A DNA stretch of 64,000 bases, taken from assembly GCA_963678705.1 (NCBI GenBank), contig OY783206.1:19417807-19481806 (forward strand). Direction: 5' to 3'. The translations under genes were made by a program, and so were the position numbers. The notes beneath the pieces are model-generated. The model saw only the letters and a program-made list of their open reading frames with translations, ran no database searches and had not been told where the DNA came from. The DNA is from Panorpa germanica. Taxonomy: Eukaryota; Arthropoda; Insecta; Mecoptera; Panorpidae. Below are positions 1 to 10,629 of the stretch, piece after piece (positions within the stretch are counted from its first letter, which is position 1; each line of letters begins with the position of its first letter).

Positions 1-591
1 TTAAGGACATCACCAGCTATTTTATAAAGGATACCAGGGAACATTTTAAGAAAGTATAAGCTTAATGACTTTCTAAGACTTTGTCTGAGCACAGTTTCTG
101 TGTTTCACAAGAGACACATAGGACACTCGGCAGCTATCTTTCTCTTTGCCTTTATCGCTTCCTCTTACACGCGGCCTTTTCTTCACGCACTCTATTCTTA
201 TATCTCCATGGTCGTATCGGGCCGTGGTATGTGCTGATAAGTGCATGCAATATTCATTGTATGTCAATATCTTGCTTTTATTTGAATTAATGTTAGATTT
301 AAGATTTCTTTGTTTCAATTCATTTACTGCTCTCTGCTCTCTGTGGACTAACGATAACAGTTCATTACAAAAACATCTTCTGTCTCACGAGTTGCTTCTA
401 CTGGGTTTCGACACTATGCGTCTGTTCACATTTCCTTCTTATCTCTTGAAACGTCAAACGAACAAGACGCTGAACCTTTTGGTGCATACACATGTAATAA
501 TAAATACACATATTTCTATTTACAACCTCAACCGCGAGTTACGTTTGCCTAGTGTCTTAACTAATATTCTTATTAACTAAAGTATAAAATG
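1..591. other. Gene-free flank with a hairpin-repeat fragment
   Basis: I see no gene here. About 90-235 holds a fragment of the repeat whose fuller copy is at 44038-44469: it shares the stretches reading 'ggacactcgg' and 'cgcttcctcttacac' and a run ending in 'atatctc.atgg'. The open frames crossing this part are repeat sequence, not genes. The remainder to 591 is AT-rich with no recognisable content. Confidence 0.5.
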
Positions 592-606
592 AATCAATAT
601 GTAATT
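592..606. repeat. Target-site duplication, left copy (LINE 3' side)
   Basis: The 15-mer aatcaatatgtaatt occurs here and again at 4114-4128, exactly bracketing the LINE. A 15-bp duplication is the usual footprint of target-primed reverse transcription. Confidence 0.85.
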
Positions 607-713
607 ATTATTTATTGTTTATTGTTCGCCTTTCGGCTTTACAATCTACATTCTTAATACATCTCATACACTTCAAATTACAATTAAATTTACATTATTC
701 TCCAACAGCTTAT

Positions 714-3700
714 TTATTCTCCTGTTCTTCCTTTCCTTCTTATTATTTCCGCCATCCACCTCTTTCCTTCACTGCCTCCCTTTAGTAGCTGGCCAATATT
801 CCTTTCGCTCGCTACTTTTTCCTTACACTCAAACTTAATGTGCTCCAGTGTTTCGTCCTCCGCTCCGCACATTCTACACTTTCTTTCCTCACTCTTTTCC
901 CAGTATCTGTTTCCTTTTTCCTCGTTTCCCAATCTAAACCTTGCTGTTCTTCTTATGTGTTTTATGTCCTTTTCTATAAGGTACTGAGGTACATTATTTT
1001 CCCATAACCTTTTATATCTTTTATTGTAGCTACTTTTTTCTATTTTTTCCATTCTCTCCTGCTGTTGTATCTCCTTATCCCTTCTCCTTAGCTCCTCTTC
1101 CACACTTGCGCCACCTTCTCTTCTCCTCTCTGCCTCCTCGATTGCCATTCCATTCCTTTCAAAGTACTCCTTTCTCTTTTTTGGACCTCCTCCCCTCCCA
1201 TTCTTTATGCTATCCTCTCTTATTTTCTTTAAAATTTTGCTTTCCGCTCTGTTCAATTTCTCCTCGTATTTTACTGCTCTTTCCCCTGTTTTAATTCGTA
1301 TCTTATCCCTTTTCAGCTCCTCCATCACCATGTATCCTGGCGTGCACCTGTCCAGCCCTAGTACCCATTTCATATATCTCACCTGTATTCTTTCCAACTT
1401 TTCTTGTTCTTTCCACCCCCAAACCTTTGCTCCATACAACATCATACTGGCTATCAGTCTATCAAATATCCATATTCTCTTTTGTATGTCCCCCCAAATA
1501 CCTTTTCCCCTAGTCCCCATACCCGTCGCATTGCTTGCTCTGCCTTCTTAGCTACCTCCCTTATCTGAGCCTCTTCTCCATTATTCTTTTTAAAAGTGTA
1601 GCCCAGATATTTAAATTCTTCTACTTCCTCAATGTCCTCTGTCTTGTATTTCCACCTTTTATGTCTCCTTTTCCTACCCCCTTTTTTAAAAACCATAATT
1701 TTTGTCTTTTCTACGTTTAACTCTAGTCCTTTCCTGTCTATATACCTCCCTAGCCGGTGTGCCATCTCCTGCAGCTCTCCTTCCCTTTTTGCCAACAGGA
1801 CTATATCGTCAGCGTATGCTAAAGTCCATATCTTGTAGTGTCTTCCTATTAGCACCCCCCCATCTTGTCCTCTTTCCATAACCCCTTCCAAGTCTGCTGT
1901 ATATATCGCAAATAAAATGGGGCTCAGAGGACAACCTTGCCTCAACCCCTTGTCTGTCCAGAATTCTTCTGATTCTTCACCCCCAACTCTTATTCTCATT
2001 CTTGTTTCTTCGTAAATTTCCTCGATACTTTCCATTATGTCCTCATCTATTTTTTTCTTTCTCATGTACTTCCACAATTTCTGTCTGTCGACCATGTCAA
2101 ACGCCGCTTTAAGGTCGATGAACATTGCATATATCTGTCCTTCTTTTTCCCTTAGCTCTTTTTCAACTACATGGTTCAATGCGTATATATTGTCTAAGGT
2201 CCCTCGTCCCTTTCTAAAGCCTGCTTGTGTCTCGGGAAGTATTTATTTTACTTTTACCTCTTCTTCCAGTCTTTCTCTCACAATCCCTGCATAAATCCTG
2301 TACCCTGTATTCAGTAGTGTGATACCCCTGTAATTTTTGGCTTCATGCCTATTTTCCTTTTTATATATCGGCGTTATTACCCCTTCTCTCCAGCTGTCTG
2401 GCAGGTTTTCTCCTTTCCATATCTTATTCATCGCTGTCAGTAATCCTTTCTCTATCCTTTCTTGCCCAGCTTTCCACGCCTCGTTCTTTAGTCCATCTCT
2501 ACCTGGTGCTTTCTTTTCCTTGAGTTTTTGAATTTGTGTTTTTAGTTCATTTAGTTCTATTTCGTTTACTTTCTCCTTCTCTTTTATCCCCTTCTTTGTC
2601 TTCTCGTTTCTTTTCTTTCTTCCTAGTACTCCCATGAAGTGTTTCGTCCACTCTTCCATTTTTATTTCCTTGCTTGGCTCTTTCCTTCGCTTTTTCTCCC
2701 TATTTATGTAATCCCATGCCTGCCTCTACGTTGTTATCTCTCTAATTTCTTTTTCTATTCCTATTTTGAACTCATTCTTTTTATCTTTTATCTTATCGTT
2801 ATATTCCCTTTGCTTCTTCTTGAAGTCTTCTTTACTTGATTCTCCTTTCTTCCATCTCTTTAGTTCCCTTTTTACCTCTTTTTTCCATTCTTTACATTCT
2901 TTATCCCACCATTTGTTTTCTCCCGTTCTATCAGATATTCTCCACCTTTTACCTTGGGTTGCTTCCTTCATCCTCTCTTCAATTTCCTCTATCTCCTCCG
3001 TTTCTCCTTCTTCCTCGTATTTCCGTTCCAATTCCTCCATAAACTTCTTCCTTCCTTCCTATGTCCAATCGCTGCCCTCTTTCCATTCGTTTCCCTTTCT
3101 TTCACCTCTCCTCGCCTCCAACTCCACCACCAGCGGTAGGTGATCCGAGTCCACCCTCTCTTCCACTTTCATTCTTTCTACCTTCTGTCTTCCTCCCTGC
3201 GTTGTCACCACGTAGTCGATTACTGTATCCCCTCTGCTTCCCACATAGGTATATTCTTCTTCTACATCTCCTTCCTTGTTCCCATTTAGTACTATCCATC
3301 CTTGTTCTTCTAGCATTTCCATTAGTTCTTTTCCCTCGGCGTTTATTGTTTTGTTTTTCGTTGTTCTTTTCTTTTTTCCATTCCCCCATATTTCGTCCAC
3401 CTCTCCCAACTCCTCAATTCTCGCGTTGAAATCCCCTCCAATTAATAGGTTTTCCTGTTTCTCATCCTTAATTATTTCTTTTATTGTTTCTTTTATATTA
3501 CCTTTACTGTATATTGTTACTATTTCCCATGTCTCTTCTTCCAGTTTAATCGTCCTCCTTACTGCTGTTTCTCTTCTGTCTGGTACCTCTTCCTCTTTTA
3601 GCTCCCTACGTACACCCATTATAATTCCACCTCTTGCTCTCCCTTTCTTATGCTCCCTAACAGCACCTTGGCACACCCATCTGTAGTTTTTCGGTAGTTT

Positions 3701-3967
3701 GTCTTCCCATTCTTTGCTTTCCAGCCATGTTTCCACCATCCCAATCACATCCCAACCTTTGATGTATCTCCAGAAATCCTTATCTTTTCTTTTTATACCC
3801 GCCACGTTCCAGAAACCTATCTTTATCCTCTTTTTTATTTCTCTTCTTTCCTCTCTCCCCCTTTTACCACTCTCTTTACTTTCCCCCAACTCCTTCACCA
3901 TTTTTTCGAAATTCCCCCTTTTCCAGTTCTTTGTTTTTTTCATTCCATATATACTGCGTTCCTTCAC
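714..3967 (-). pseudogene. LINE ORF2: endonuclease and reverse transcriptase, broken
   Basis: This is the replication protein of the retrotransposon: it nicks target DNA and copies the element RNA. The first 302-residue segment (3967-3059) shows apurinic-type endonuclease motifs: GFWNVAG near 51-57, VETWLE near 78-83, GGDFNA near 177-182 and SDHLPLV near 274-280. The next segments carry KAPGRDGLKNEAWK and YRGITLL, then IDLKAAFD, GLRQGCPLSPILF and the catalytic YADD (residues 122-125 of the 2179-1454 segment). The last segment (1520-714) has a CxxC...H...C knuckle (CRMCG...EHIKFEC). Three in-frame stops, near 3059, 2726 and 2243, break one otherwise continuous frame. A frameshift between about 1545 and 1500 moves the C-terminal third to another frame. 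The region just before the 2243 stop reads on in frame into ETQAGFRKGRG. Total length is about 1,085 codons, near full length for the family. It is not functional. Confidence 0.92.
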
Positions 3968-4094
3968 ACCATACTTTCTTGTAACCGACCTTCACATACT
4001 TTTTCCCCTCCTCTCTTTTCTTTTTTGCCCATTGCCTCAATTGCCACTACACTTCTCTCTCTTTGTATGTTAAATCGTCTTCTATGTACACATC
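3944..4094 (-). pseudogene. LINE ORF1 C-terminal remnant
   Basis: Reading the minus strand from 4094 gives an acidic-then-basic stretch beginning DVYIEDDLTYKEREV, then a TAG stop at 4047-4049, then in the same frame WQLRQWAKK and KVGYKKVW up to YIWNE. This resembles the end of the ORF1 (RNA-binding Gag-like) protein that precedes ORF2 in related elements, from my memory of the family. The frame differs from ORF2, so the two reading frames overlapped here. The stop and the truncation at 4113 leave only about 50 codons. Confidence 0.6.
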
Positions 4095-4113
4095 CGTGCA
4101 ATATGCAATATCC

Positions 4114-4128
4114 AATCAATATGTAATT
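4114..4128. repeat. Target-site duplication, right copy (LINE 5' side)
   Basis: Identical 15-mer to 592-606; it marks the pre-insertion target of the LINE. Confidence 0.85.
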
Positions 4129-4219
4129 CAATGGTGTAGTTTAAAATAAAAAAGTTCTTATGTTTTGCGGTGTCTTTAGACATAAATAAAAAATTGCTAT
4201 TAAGTAATTAATCGTTAAA

Positions 4220-4433
4220 AAGGTCCTTCGCAATTAAATTGTGCGCCCACTAAGCTATTGAAATGAGCTGAGCGACATTGTTGTTCGAGAACTTGGAAAC
4301 CGTCGACAGATCGTAAGGCCCAAACGAACACAGTAGTCGGCTTGATTTGAGAATTCTACCCTCCCAACAAAGTCGCTGATTTACGTCTGAATTGGCCGTC
4401 GCTTAAATACGCTTTTATAGTGCGACGAGCCTT
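4220..4433 (+). mobile_element. PIF/Harbinger-like MITE fragment (GGCCTGTCGCA family), right end
   Basis: The end of this fragment contains 'gatttacgtc' and 'gccgtcgcttaaatacgc', then 'gcgacgagcc' followed by TTA. The same terminal sequence occurs at 30730-30791 and 23720-23790, and inverted at 28709-28770. The left boundary is unclear. There is no coding capacity. Confidence 0.6.
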
Positions 4434-4449
4434 AGGAATTTATAGTGAA

Positions 4450-5050
4450 GCGAAAACCAGGAATAGTGTCCTCGAACCGAGCATGCTCTCTGTTCGCATT
4501 TCACATCCGAGCCATACGTGGCCAACATCACTTCTTATTACTAACTCAGTGAAAACATGGATTCTATTATAGCTTTAGCGTGTTTTCCATTTCCTTACAC
4601 TCACTCCTTTTAGATGCTAGTTGTTGTAGTGTTGCTTCTGTTTTCTATATAAATTCGCAGTCAACCACTACAGAATAATAAAAACTTGAGATACGTTTCA
4701 CACCACGTCAAGAGTTGAACTAAATTATCAATGACCAAGACTATATTAAGCGTTTTACAACGGGTACAATCAGTTTCTTTTATAATATTCTTCATAAAGA
4801 CCGAATTAAATCTTTTGTGTAATCCTTTAAATGATTTTATTATTATTTTAATAAAAGAACATCAGAGACATCTGTTTTTTAAAACATACATTACAAAAGC
4901 CAGGAAGTATTATCTTTTGTTCGTGTTCATAATCTCCATTGCTTTGTGTCTTTCTTAGCAAATCTTTTCTTAATATTTAACTAAAGCTCTTGTCTTGAAT
5001 ATATTTGGGTAGGTTAAGTTTTTGTTAATATGTTTATTTTATTGTTGTGT
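4450..5050 (+). repeat. Long dispersed repeat, copy 1 (partner at 23815-24505)
   Basis: About 600 bp match 23815-24505 closely, including 'gcgaaaaccaggaata', 'catccgagccatacgtggcc', a TATATAAAT box and AATAATAAAA shortly downstream. The TATA-like and poly(A)-like spacing looks like a retroelement terminal region, but I see no TG...CA ends or primer-binding site, so the class is open. This copy lacks a 67-bp hairpin present in the partner. A 75-residue frame at 4731-4958 is shared by both copies but looks like chance. Confidence 0.65.
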
Positions 5051-5056
5051 TGGCTA

Positions 5057-5206
5057 AAGCCCCATTCCCACTCATTTTTAGTTTTAGTGTTAATTTAAGG
5101 TTTTAACCTAAAATGTAAATTTCAGCTTTTGAAATATAAAGAAATAAAATTATTTATACTAAATACAATTTGTATATTTCTGATGCATGATTTTACAGGT
5201 GAGTGA
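5057..5206 (+). mobile_element. MITE fragment (AGCCCCATTCCCACTCAC family)
   Basis: It starts with 'agccccattcccactcat' and matches the left half of the complete short copy at 12370-12620. The right terminus is missing. Confidence 0.6.
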
Positions 5207-6535
5207 CAAATGTTGTTAATTGTTTTTATTACCTGTTTCACCTTTTCTACGACCGTTCGTTCTTTTAGTTTTCGCCTTCCGAACATAAGTAGTAGAGTTT
5301 TCTCGGCAAATAATCAATTTAGTGTACCGTACATCCCATGTATTGTAAGTGAATCTGCGTCACAGCAAGTATTTTTGACAGCGTGTACGAAGTATGAAGT
5401 ACGTTCTGTACGAAGTTGCATGTATCCCAGAGAGTTGGGAAATATACGACTGCTTGCAGAACGCAAAGCGGTAATTTGATCTACGTATATGTAATAATAT
5501 GATGTAAGGTTACATTACAAAAGCTCTTTAATAAATTAATTTATTAGCAATATTTTTAATGTTTTAATGACAGTGTAAGAGAATTATGGTAAATTTCAGT
5601 AAATAATAAAACGTAACGTTACGTAAAACATATTATGTTATATACGCTGTTTAAAAAGCGCTGGAAATTGGTAGTTATTGGTAAGTACGAAGGCTGTAGT
5701 CCATGTAATGCAACAAATAAATGTGCGAGTTTACAGACATACGGATGCCTTGTTCTGTGCACGTCACAATGTTCATCGCAAAAAAATACACTCCTAACTT
5801 TTCTAAGTTCATTTTTCCTTTATTTCAGATCAACTCCAGGGCCGGATTGCATTTCATCAAGAAAGGAAATTGTTTAAAGACTTAAATTAAACATAAAAAT
5901 AAAAAACGTAAAAAATTTATGTTGTAGAAAAAATTGTAATAAATGAAATTTTTTAAATGAAAATGTTTTATTTTTAGAAACACTTGCAAAAGTCGGTTGC
6001 TTTTTAATATCTTCACCATTTTCAATAATTTCTATCTCATTTCTATTATATCTCTCTCTTTGTCTTTATTGCTGAATTCAGTCTCTTGCGCTCTCTATTC
6101 TTATACCTCTATGGTAATGCCTCAATCAGTAGTGCCATCTATGAAATGATAACGCAAATAATTCTTTCCATCTATAATAAAATAGTTAACATATTTCTTT
6201 GCGCCTGATTTCATAGCAACTACTTGAACACCATAGAGTAGCCTTAAATCAGACGGGGCTTTTTCTAATATTTAAAATAGTCATGTAAAAAATTCGAATA
6301 AAAAAGAGACATTAGTAAAATAACGCATTTTTTTTTTGTAATAAAATGAAATAAAAATATTTATATTATGTTCATATTAATTTCATATCCATGTATCCTT
6401 TCGCCGAAGTTCCAGAAGTTTTGTCTGTTTTGTAAGGTTGTTTTTATCACATTAAAGCTAGATGATATTAAGATCTTGAATTACGAATGTAGAGCCTACA
6501 TTCTTTGTTATAGATTATTAGATTTGGAAGTAAAT
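5207..6535. other. Gene-free AT-rich stretch
   Basis: I see no gene. An 80-codon frame at 5635-5877 is rich in cysteine (GCSPCNATNKC, then CLVLCTSQC) but has no recognisable family and no partner exons, so I do not call it. About 6045-6115 repeats a fragment of the hairpin family at 44038-44469 ('tctctctctttgtctttattgc'). Confidence 0.4.
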
Positions 6536-7766
6536 CATCAAATTTGGTTGGAACCGGAAGGACAGTGATTTAATATACCCCAATGGTTTATCTTGTACTC
6601 TACCTGAAGAATTGCAAACTACTTTAGTTCGAAGACCAGGTGTGTAATAAAAGTGAAAATCAAGTCTTCCTGTATTCCCAATTTTAAATTAAAGATATTG
6701 TGCTGAAAAAATGTTTCTTGTGTCAAACTTATTGATGCCAGATAAATTAAGATATCTATAACGTAAAAATTAAAAAAAAATTATCAATTATAAAAATAAA
6801 AATGGAAGTACAAACCAAGAAATGCTAAGTCTACTTTTTCAATTATTTTACCCAATAAAATTAGCAACATCTTAATAACATTATCACATTGGGTTCTTCT
6901 TTAAGCTACGGCGTCGAATATGACTATGCACCCACGGGAACTCCGCCACAGTTTAGAAACAATCAAAATACCCGGGTTATTTTCGCTGGACAAATAAATG
7001 GAACTACAGGTTATGAAGAAGCCGCTGCACAAGGAGTCTTAGCTGGAAAATAGGTATTTTAGTCGATGATTTAACAAGCATGACGGCCCCAGAACCTTAC
7101 AGAATGTTTACCAGCAAAAGGTTTTGACAGGAAAAGGTTTTGAAATCGGTTGTGTGTCACAAAAACGGTTTGTTAGGTTTCAAAAAATGAAAAGAGATAT
7201 TCAAAATGGATTAAAATTGCTGAAGGATATTGTTAAACCTACAGCACAATGGAGGGAACACAATTTTTAGCCATGCTATCTATCCCGAATCAGAATATAA
7301 CAGTTGAACAATTGTGTAGTGTTACCAAATGAATTGTGCCATCTTCAAGATAACCAACTCCTGCATCATAGACTTCGTGTAGAGGCTATATATGCTGAAA
7401 GCGTGGCTGATCAAGCGAAGCAAGTTGCTGAGGTTTTGAGAGATGAAGGAATGGTAATTTCTGATGAAATTGACTATACTGCGTAAGTAGAGTGCCGAGA
7501 TCTATGAAGATGACTGAAATAATGTATTATTATTAATTATTTATTCATTTTCTTGCAGGAAAACTTTAAGTATATCTTTTGAGGAGAGAGAGAAGCTTCT
7601 AACTTGCCAACCGTTAACTGTAAGTATCGTTATTTAGTTTAAATCAAAGTTAAATTTATTTTTTATAACAAATTTCATTTTACAGATAGCAGCAGCAAGT
7701 CGAATACCTGGTGTAACACCTTCCACAATCCATTGCCATTATATTTTTAACATAGCCATCATTTAA
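6536..7766 (+). pseudogene. Mto1: Mto1 (GidA-like mitochondrial tRNA modification) C-terminal pseudogene
   Basis: Mto1/GidA proteins bind FAD and, with GTPBP3/MnmE, install taurinomethyl or carboxymethylaminomethyl groups on wobble uridine of mitochondrial tRNAs. Pieces in the right order are readable. HQIWLEPEG at 6536-6562 is followed in a shifted frame by [26 protein letters not shown] lies near 6904, then shifted [15 protein letters not shown], then [18 protein letters not shown] (about 6981-7040). VLVDDLTS and EPYRMFTS are followed by EKGFEIGC. Last come RLRVEAIYAESVADQ and the tail SRIPGVTPSTI. At least three frameshifts, several stops and two internal deletions break it. The deletions fall after AAQGVLAG and between MFTS and EKGFEIG. 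The last three exons keep clean GT-AG introns (7483-7558 and 7620-7685), so this is a decayed DNA-level duplicate and not a retrocopy. It is transcribed toward the receptor gene, if at all. Confidence 0.88.
7559..7619 (+). pseudogene. Mto1: Penultimate Mto1 exon remnant, splice sites kept
   Basis: Acceptor TTGCAG ends at 7558 and donor GTAAGT starts at 7620. The exon reads KTLSISFEEREKLLTCQPLT after completing an Ala codon from the exon ending at 7482. It joins in frame to the last exon (7686-7766), which reads IAAASRIPGVTPSTI and then diverges before a TAA. The final motif is the GidA/MTO1 C-terminal signature. Confidence 0.8.
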
Positions 7767-8897
7767 ATGAAGCACGTATCTTCAACTTGTAAATTTCTTT
7801 TGAGCATAAAACCATTTAACAATAAATTAACATTGCTTTTTGCATTTAATGTGTATTTGTCCAAAGTTTGCTACAAAAATACAAGCATTTCTTATTTTTA
7901 ATATTAAATTAATATTAGTTTACACAAAAATACTGTTTCCTTAAATTATAATTATAGCTAGGTGTTAGGAATGGTTTTAACTAAAAAGAAATTAGCAAAT
8001 AATTATAATAAAAGTAAAAAATAACATAAAGACTTATATTAAATTCAGTGCAAGTTAAAAATAAAAGCAATTAAATCTAGTTACATTAAACTTAAAAATA
8101 TTTCGTTTCATTTATATTATTTATAATACGTATATCCATTTAATAACAAAAATTGAAAATTAAGGCTATTTTTAATTGTTTATAAATGACATTTGGCTGA
8201 GTAAAGTATAAAAATCTACATTTATAAATTAGTTAAATCACTAGGGGCAATCAATTTTAGACTAGAATACAGAATTTTGTCTATATAAAACAAAATATTA
8301 TATAAAAATACATTTTATACATACATATATAAAATAAATACCATTTTATAATCTTAAAATAAACATAAATGCGTTAATTTTCAAAGCCGCCATTTTTTTA
8401 TCATATTTAGTTGTTCATTATAAATTATTATTTTTTTAATAAATATCGTTTTCGTAAATTATCTTATGTAATAGATACGTAAAGATGCATACATTATCTA
8501 TGTAATATGTTTCGTTTATGTAACAAAAATTTTACATTTTATCGCAGATTCTTTCTCGAAATAAGATCGATGTTTCGTTGCATATAAATTAATATTTAAT
8601 TTGTAAACTACATCAGTTAATTCTCTCTTTTATATACAGAAAGAATTTGTGCTCTAAATTTTGAATCATAAGTAATATTTCGTCAAAAGCATGTTGAACA
8701 TGAGTATACATTACAACACAAGTCAAAAGCCACTGTATTATGAATTCACACCATTTAGGATTGAATCCTAAATAAAAGTTAGAAATTCTTAACATAATCA
8801 TATTTAAATTATTAATGTAATTAAAATCAGTAATTATGTATCTTAGCTATATAAATTTGATTGCATTAATTAATGTTAAAATATAATATAAAATAAC
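7767..8897. other. AT-rich 3' flank between Mto1 relic and receptor
   Basis: I see no gene. Very AT-rich sequence without clear repeats. The 3' UTR and poly(A) signal of the minus-strand receptor should lie in its right part, but I could not pick a signal with confidence. Confidence 0.4.
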
Positions 8898-9071
8898 TTA
8901 GCAAACAGTCTCCATTGGTATCTTGATTGTAGTATTTGTCGTAGTATTGTTAGTTACAGAATCACCAAGAGATGGCAAGCCTTGAGAACTAGTAGAATGT
9001 TGTGGTCCACCGGTTTGATGCTGAGGTCGACCAAAATGTTCGCTCCAGAATTTTTTAATAGCAGACAGAAC
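8898..9071 (-). CDS. Mth-like GPCR, last exon (cytoplasmic tail)
   Basis: This is the terminal coding exon, 57 codons plus TAA (8898-8900). The acceptor is CTTAG just above 9071, and it joins in phase 0 to the exon at 9190-9361. It starts VLSAIKKFWSEHFGRP and continues as a Ser/Thr/Asn-rich, unstructured tail (SSQGLPSLGDSVTNNTTT) ending METVC. The tail lies in the cytosol in this family and offers many possible phosphorylation sites. If splicing is skipped, the exon upstream would read through the 118-bp intron and stop after about 16 residues. Confidence 0.93.
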   Translation of the reverse strand, partial: VLSAIKKFWSEHFGRPQHQTGGPQHSTSSQGLPSLGDSVTNNTTTNTTIKIPMETVC

Positions 9072-9189
9072 CTAAGGTGGAATAAAACAGGTTTTTAAAT
9101 AATTATATATTGCATAGTTGTATAGCAGGTGCTTGTCAGATGTTATAAAAGTCCGTTGAAAAGTCTGCGAATTTGTAAGGTTGTCTTAC

Positions 9190-9361
9190 CTGAGGTTGCC
9201 AGACAAATGCAATAAAAATTAAGACTCCCTGCAGTGCGTTTATCATATCAGTGAAAATCCACACGTAGTTCGGCCCCCCAACTGCCCAGGAAAAGACGTC
9301 AGCGCCCCAAGTAATGCCCATCACAACTACCAGCTTTAAGCAAATGTAACTCAACGTAGCT
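9190..9361 (-). CDS. Mth-like GPCR exon: transmembrane helices 6 and 7
   Basis: The acceptor is TTGCAG above 9361 and the donor is CAG|GTAAGA below 9190. The exon completes an Arg codon (AG|A) and reads [21 protein letters not shown], which is TM6 with the family's G-I-T-W motif. Then follow [13 protein letters not shown], the third outer loop, and [20 protein letters not shown], which is TM7, ending QPQ. The motif order is that of secretin-type Methuselah receptors. Flanking introns are only 92 bp (upstream) and 118 bp (downstream), in contrast to the multi-kilobase introns farther 5'. Confidence 0.95.
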
Positions 9362-9453
9362 CTGCAATTAAATATTTATAATTGTGTAATAATTGTTGCC
9401 TATAATTTGGCGTAAATATATGAAATACAAGTTTTGGGTAGTGTTTTCTTTAC

Positions 9454-9592
9454 CTTTCTGCTGAAGATTTAACATTTTCAGTTTTCCAAAGTCCGCAAGT
9501 CAGTTGATGAGCGGTAAATGCAAAGAAAAGAAGATTGACTGCTAAGAGGATAGCCATGGGCAGATAGAAGTAGTAAAAAATCTCCATATCAC
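9454..9592 (-). CDS. Mth-like GPCR exon: transmembrane helix 5
   Basis: The acceptor is TGCCAG above 9592 and the donor is AAAG|GTAAAG below 9454. With one base from the previous exon it reads GDMEIFYYFYLPMAILLAVN, then LLFFAFTAHQLTCGLW and KTENVKSSAER. It covers the end of the second outer loop, TM5, and the third inner loop with the basic stretch that couples to G proteins in this class. It begins in phase 1 and ends in phase 2, matching both neighbours. Confidence 0.95.
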
Positions 9593-9747
9593 CTGGCATA
9601 AAAAATATTAACATTAATATATTTAGCTAGATATACTTAACTATAAATGCTGATATCTCGCGGATGATAACACTCCCGAGACAATCACTTTTCTTACGAT
9701 CATCTTGGAAATTAAAATATATATATTAATTAATGTTCTTTATACGT

Positions 9748-9905
9748 AGAAAAAGGTTCAATACTCCTTGCGGTACTAAATTTGTAGATTTCGAATGTTG
9801 AAATTTCCATTTTGTACATACGAATTCTACACCGACACCGACGGATGTTTTGTGTAAAAAAAATTACAACAAGCGGTATTCGTTTTACTTATAAAATATA
9901 TCGAA
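9748..9905 (+). repeat. Dispersed repeat ('cttgcggtact...cggtattcgtttt' family)
   Basis: One of four copies (also 13126-13345, 22060-22285, 55782-56025). Shared landmarks are 'ctccttgcggtact', 'acaccgacggatgt' and 'agcggtattcgttt'. It is non-coding and its transposon class is unknown. Confidence 0.65.
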
Positions 9906-10356
9906 AGTTAGTTGTTTTTGGTCGATTTCGACTTTCCCCACGTAATCTAGTGGATCTATGGATCTTAGAAAAATCGCCAGAAGTTAACGGACATTACGCT
10001 TCAAATAACGTCCCACATATAGATACATATATATTTATTATTTACATTACATTTGTTTATTTACCTACTGTAATCTGTGACTATATTCATCCTTGTCCAA
10101 TCCCACACATGTTGTGTTCCCTCCCCTTTGCTCCTCTAACTCTAACACCCCCCTTAAACACATCAAGTTGACACGAATGTAAAATAAATATAATATAAAC
10201 AATAAATATGTTATGATTTACAGAAATTTGTTTACTTCTTTAAGCACATGAATGTGTGATTTCAAGACAAGACGAAACGTGTTCTAATTTGAATACAAGA
10301 CCCTTGTGATGAGTCTAGATTACAGTGGTTTGTAACCTAAAGCAAGTGAGCTAATA

Positions 10357-10610
10357 CCCAGTAAACATTTTGGAGTCACTTTGACATCATATTGAAGATG
10401 CGTCATGATTTTTTTGTCATAAAAGAGTTCATTTATAGTTCAGTTTCTCACATTTTTTCATATAAAATGTCTACTTAATCGGCTACAGATGACGGAACCA
10501 CTCCACCTGTCGGAATACAAATGAAGATAAAGTTGATGCGAACTATAATTGAAGTGAAATAGTGATAGAAACGTCACTAAATAGGGCACTTTACCAAATT
10601 GTTTACTGGG
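10357..10610 (+). mobile_element. MITE, CCCAGTAAACA family, TA-flanked
   Basis: The ends are inverted: CCCAGTAAACATTTTGG at the left, and CCAAATTGTTTACTGGG at the right. TA sits immediately outside both ends, consistent with a Tc1/mariner-type target. A larger copy with the same ends is at 14947-15798. There is no ORF. Confidence 0.8.
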
Positions 10611-10629
10611 TAAAGCCTCTTTAATACAA

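Larger units (their letters stand above)
607..4113 (-). mobile_element. 5'-truncated non-LTR retrotransposon (LINE) copy
   Basis: A LINE copy of about 3.5 kb lies on the minus strand between two copies of a 15-bp target duplication. From its 5' end it holds the tail of ORF1, then ORF2 with an APE-type endonuclease, reverse transcriptase and a C-terminal Cys-Cys-His-Cys knuckle, then a 3' UTR ending in an AATAA-rich tail. The tail is preceded by a short hairpin (gccgaaaggc). The 5' break falls inside ORF1, as expected for incomplete reverse transcription. Related 3' fragments lie at 33470-34070, 48545-49262, 59035-59270 and about 41265-41390. The family looks like a LINE I recall from ant and wasp genomes; assignment to a named clade would need a reverse-transcriptase tree. 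Confidence 0.9.

Noticed and set aside
146..580. 144-codon plus-strand frame
   Set aside because: It overlaps repeat sequence shared with 44038-44469 and has no recognisable domain.
1106..4073. Many plus-strand frames rich in Ser, Leu, Phe and Pro
   Set aside because: They are antisense shadows of the purine-rich minus-strand LINE ORF2.
4450..5050. Solo LTR call
   Set aside because: TATA-like and poly(A)-like strings are present, but no TG...CA ends, target duplication or primer-binding site was found.
5635..5877. Cysteine-rich 80-codon frame as a small secreted protein
   Set aside because: No signal peptide, no partner exons and no known spacing of cysteines; a GTAAGT at about 5680 could equally make it part of spliced noncoding RNA.
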